Shown piece after piece: positions 5,052 through 6,535 of a stretch of DNA of 6,535 nucleotides (positions within the stretch are counted from its first letter, which is position 1; every line of letters starts with the position of its first letter). A model generated the notes under the pieces. The model was not told where the DNA came from, made no database searches, and saw nothing but the letters and a program-made list of their open reading frames with translations. The position numbers and the translations under genes are program-made. The stretch is from Kiritimatiellia bacterium. GTDB taxonomy: Bacteria; Verrucomicrobiota; Kiritimatiellia; RFP12; UBA1067. Location of the stretch: contig JAFRBA010000034.1 in assembly GCA_017405115.1 (NCBI GenBank), positions 1-6,535 on the forward strand. Reading direction: 5' to 3'.

Positions 5052-6332
5052 ATGACAAATTATAAGAACAGAATTTGTGATGCTCTTCTGAGGCAAAAGC
5101 TTCAGGGGGTAGGAGCCGTTTTGCTTGAAGGGCCTAAATGGTGCGGGAAGACCACTACCTGCGAACGACTGGCGAAAAGCGTACTGTACATGGGTGATCC
5201 TGTTGCCAAAGAGAAGAACTTGCTAATCGCAAGCGTGAACATAAACGAGTTGCTGGATGGTGACGAGCCAAGACTGATCGACGAATGGCAGCTTGCACCG
5301 AAGTTCTGGGATGCAGTGAGATTTAGAGTTGACCACAGCGAAGGTTTCGGGCATTTCATTCTCACAGGTTCTGTCGTGCCACCGGATACAAACGAGATTT
5401 CCCACACCGGAACAGGGCGCATCGTCCGTTTGAGGATGCGGCCGATGTCTCTTTGGGAGTCGCAAGAGTCCTCTGGATCTGTGAGCTTGGGAGCGTTGAT
5501 GAACGGTGAAATGGTTGGCATTGCCAGATGTCAGTCGCGAAGCCTTTCCGAAATGGCATATCTCGTCTGTCGTGGTGGATGGCCTGTCGCTGTCGGACAG
5601 CAGGGCGACATGGCGCTGGAGCGGGCCCAGGAGTATTACGAAGCGACTGTCGAATCCGACATGTCGAAGGTTGACAATGTGCCGCGGGATCCTGAACGCG
5701 TCAGACGTTTGATGCGTTCATACGCTCGACTTCAGTCAACACAGGCAAAGCTGACCGCCATAAAGCAGGACATGATCGAGCACGACGTGCATGGTCTGGA
5801 CGAAGATACCGTAAAGTCGTACATCGGAGCCCTGAAGAAACTCTTCGTCATTGAGGATTCCCCCGCGTGGTGTCCATGTCTCCGCTCAAAGGCTGTCATA
5901 CGCACGAGCGATACGAGGTATTTTGCCGATCCGTCGGTGATTGCTGCCGCGTTGGGCATCGGGCCAGGGGACATGATGCGCGATCCTCGCAGTTTCGGCA
6001 ATTTCTTCGAAACCCTGGCAATGCGTGACTTGCGGTGCTATGCAGACGCAATCGGAGGTTCTGTTTCGCATTATCTCGACGCAAACGGCCTTGAATGCGA
6101 TGCCATCGTCCATCTTCGCGACGGGCGCTTCGGCCTTGTGGAGATAAAGCTGGGCGGCAAGGCGTTGATAGACGAGGGAGTATCCACTCTTAACGCGCTG
6201 GCTGATATTGTGGATGTGGACAAGATGAAAAAACCAGCGTTCAAGATGATTCTCACGGCTGTAGGTGATTTCGCCTATGCTCGACCTGAGGACGGTATTG
6301 TGGTCTGCCCCATATCGGCACTTAAGCCATAG
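5052..6332 (+). CDS. COG1373-type ATP-binding protein: AAA_14 ATPase with DUF4143 C-terminal domain
   Basis: The product is 426 residues, the usual length of the family, with no signal peptide or membrane segment, so it is cytoplasmic. The AAA_14 domain has Walker A GPKWCGKT (27-34), Walker B LIDEWQ (75-80, acidic Asp77-Glu78) and sensor-1-like FILTGS (102-107). DUF4143 follows (about 190-400). It ends in a PD-(D/E)XK-nuclease-like signature: Asp350 in ECDAIV, then Glu364 and Lys366 in VEIKLG. All key residues are kept, so it looks functional. ATG 5052 fits the usual family start, which runs straight into the helix before Walker A. There is no Shine-Dalgarno, and the -10 box ends ten bases upstream, implying leaderless translation. 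Proteins of this family are frequent, scattered and multicopy in gut bacteria and archaea. Their role is not established; defence, a toxin-like function or mobile-element maintenance are inferences. Confidence 0.92.
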   Translation: MTNYKNRICDALLRQKLQGVGAVLLEGPKWCGKTTTCERLAKSVLYMGDPVAKEKNLLIASVNINELLDGDEPRLIDEWQLAPKFWDAVRFRVDHSEGFGHFILTGSVVPPDTNEISHTGTGRIVRLRMRPMSLWESQESSGSVSLGALMNGEMVGIARCQSRSLSEMAYLVCRGGWPVAVGQQGDMALERAQEYYEATVESDMSKVDNVPRDPERVRRLMRSYARLQSTQAKLTAIKQDMIEHDVHGLDEDTVKSYIGALKKLFVIEDSPAWCPCLRSKAVIRTSDTRYFADPSVIAAALGIGPGDMMRDPRSFGNFFETLAMRDLRCYADAIGGSVSHYLDANGLECDAIVHLRDGRFGLVEIKLGGKALIDEGVSTLNALADIVDVDKMKKPAFKMILTAVGDFAYARPEDGIVVCPISALKP

Positions 6333-6339
6333 ATGTTGT

Positions 6340-6353
6340 GCAGCGACCGCTGC
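6340..6353 (+). terminator. Weak terminator-like hairpin after the ATPase gene
   Basis: GCAGC (6340-6344) pairs with GCTGC (6349-6353) around GACC, seven bases after the TAG stop. The stem is short and is followed by CTGTGTCAATTTCGG rather than a T run, so intrinsic termination would be weak. Confidence 0.3.
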
Positions 6354-6379
6354 CTGTGTCAATTTCGGAACGGCGTGCG

Positions 6380-6388
6380 CCCCCCCCC
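6380..6388. repeat. Homopolymer run of nine C next to a promoter
   Basis: Nine consecutive C residues end one base before the -35 box of the next gene (6390). Runs this long slip readily in replication and are also prone to sequencing error. In some bacteria, tract-length changes close to promoters switch expression on and off; whether that happens here is inference. Confidence 0.6.
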
Positions 6389-6389
6389 A

Positions 6390-6419
6390 TTGCGGTTTTT
6401 GCCCTGATTGTTCTATACT
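6390..6419 (+). promoter_or_regulatory. Promoter of the exported-protein gene at 6468
   Basis: TTGCGG (6390-6395), an 18-base spacer and TATACT (6414-6419) resemble the other promoters in the window, including the same 18-base spacing. Transcription would start near 6426, giving a leader of about 42 bases. That leader carries the 8-base palindrome CTCATGAG. Confidence 0.55.
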
Positions 6420-6456
6420 GAACTCATCATGCTCATGAGGGTTGCTAGTTCCAAAA

Positions 6457-6462
6457 AGGAGG
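6457..6462 (+). promoter_or_regulatory. Strong Shine-Dalgarno (AGGAGG)
   Basis: AGGAGG lies five bases before the ATG at 6468, in the context AAAAAGGAGG. It fixes the start codon over the in-frame ATG at 6483. It is the only strong Shine-Dalgarno in the window; the genes at 2356 and 5052 have none. Confidence 0.8.
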
Positions 6463-6467
6463 CATAG

Positions 6468-6535
6468 ATGGCGCAGGGCAAGATGATTGCCGTTTGCGCG
6501 GTTGTTTCGCTCGGCGCGGGAACGGCGTTTGCGGC
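6468..6535 (+). CDS. Start of an exported protein, signal peptide only, 3' end outside window
   Basis: Only 22 full codons are present: MAQGKMIAVCAVVSLGAGTAFA, then the window ends. Lys5 followed by a hydrophobic core and GTAFA is a typical signal peptide, with likely signal peptidase I cleavage after AFA. The start is fixed by AGGAGG five bases upstream and by a promoter at 6390-6419. The mature protein, and so its function, cannot be seen. It is oriented like the rest of the window and has its own promoter, so it is probably not co-transcribed with the ATPase gene. Confidence 0.75.
   Translation, partial: MAQGKMIAVCAVVSLGAGTAFA

Noticed and set aside
4833..5096. 87-codon minus-strand frame spanning the 23-base repeats
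   Set aside because: The repeat pitch is not a multiple of three, so the repeats are read in shifting frames. It also runs into the ATPase start and has no start signal.

Overview
The window is about 55% G+C bacterial DNA. All genes run on the + strand, each as its own unit rather than a tight operon. The best guess is an uncultured gut or rumen member of the PVC group (Kiritimatiellota/Lentisphaerota-like). That guess rests on a large secreted DUF4838 protein, a COG1373-type ATPase, G+C-rich palindromic repeats and mostly absent Shine-Dalgarno sequences. No rRNA, tRNA or marker gene confirms it.

Region 1 (1-2036) is an adenine-specific DNA methyltransferase gene whose 5' end lies outside the window. 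An in-frame TGA at 264-266 interrupts it. The frame is otherwise open from position 3 to the TAA at 2034-2036, and conserved-looking protein sequence continues directly across the stop. The interdomain linker (about 1520-1632) is built from G+C-rich inverted repeats that look like a palindromic element inserted in frame.

Region 2 (2037-2355, 319 bases) has no gene. It holds short heptamer repeats, a terminator-like hairpin, a good promoter (TTGTGA, 18 bases, TGGTATAAT) and a roughly 106-base leader with a small perfect hairpin.

Region 3 (2356-4671) encodes a 771-residue secreted DUF4838 protein. It has a clear signal peptide, a sugar-enzyme-like N-terminal domain, a central barrel-like domain and a C-terminal beta-rich domain. 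It is probably involved in polysaccharide use.

Region 4 (4672-5051, 380 bases) holds a 9-base direct repeat, a lone TATAAT followed by a possible 35-residue secreted-peptide ORF, a stable C(TTCG)G hairpin, and four direct repeats at an exact 23-base pitch. The repeats end one base before the -35 box of a strong promoter.

Region 5 (5052-6332) is a 426-residue COG1373-type protein (AAA_14 ATPase plus DUF4143). It keeps its Walker A, Walker B and a PD-(D/E)XK-like nuclease motif. Its start codon lies only ten bases after the -10 box, so the mRNA is probably leaderless. Repeat array, promoter and ATPase-nuclease together are the best candidate here for an undescribed self-contained module.

Region 6 (6333-6535) holds a weak terminator-like hairpin, a run of nine C next to a promoter, a strong Shine-Dalgarno and the signal peptide of another exported protein cut off by the window end. 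Nothing shows the three main genes working in one pathway; the layout suggests accessory DNA next to export and carbohydrate functions.
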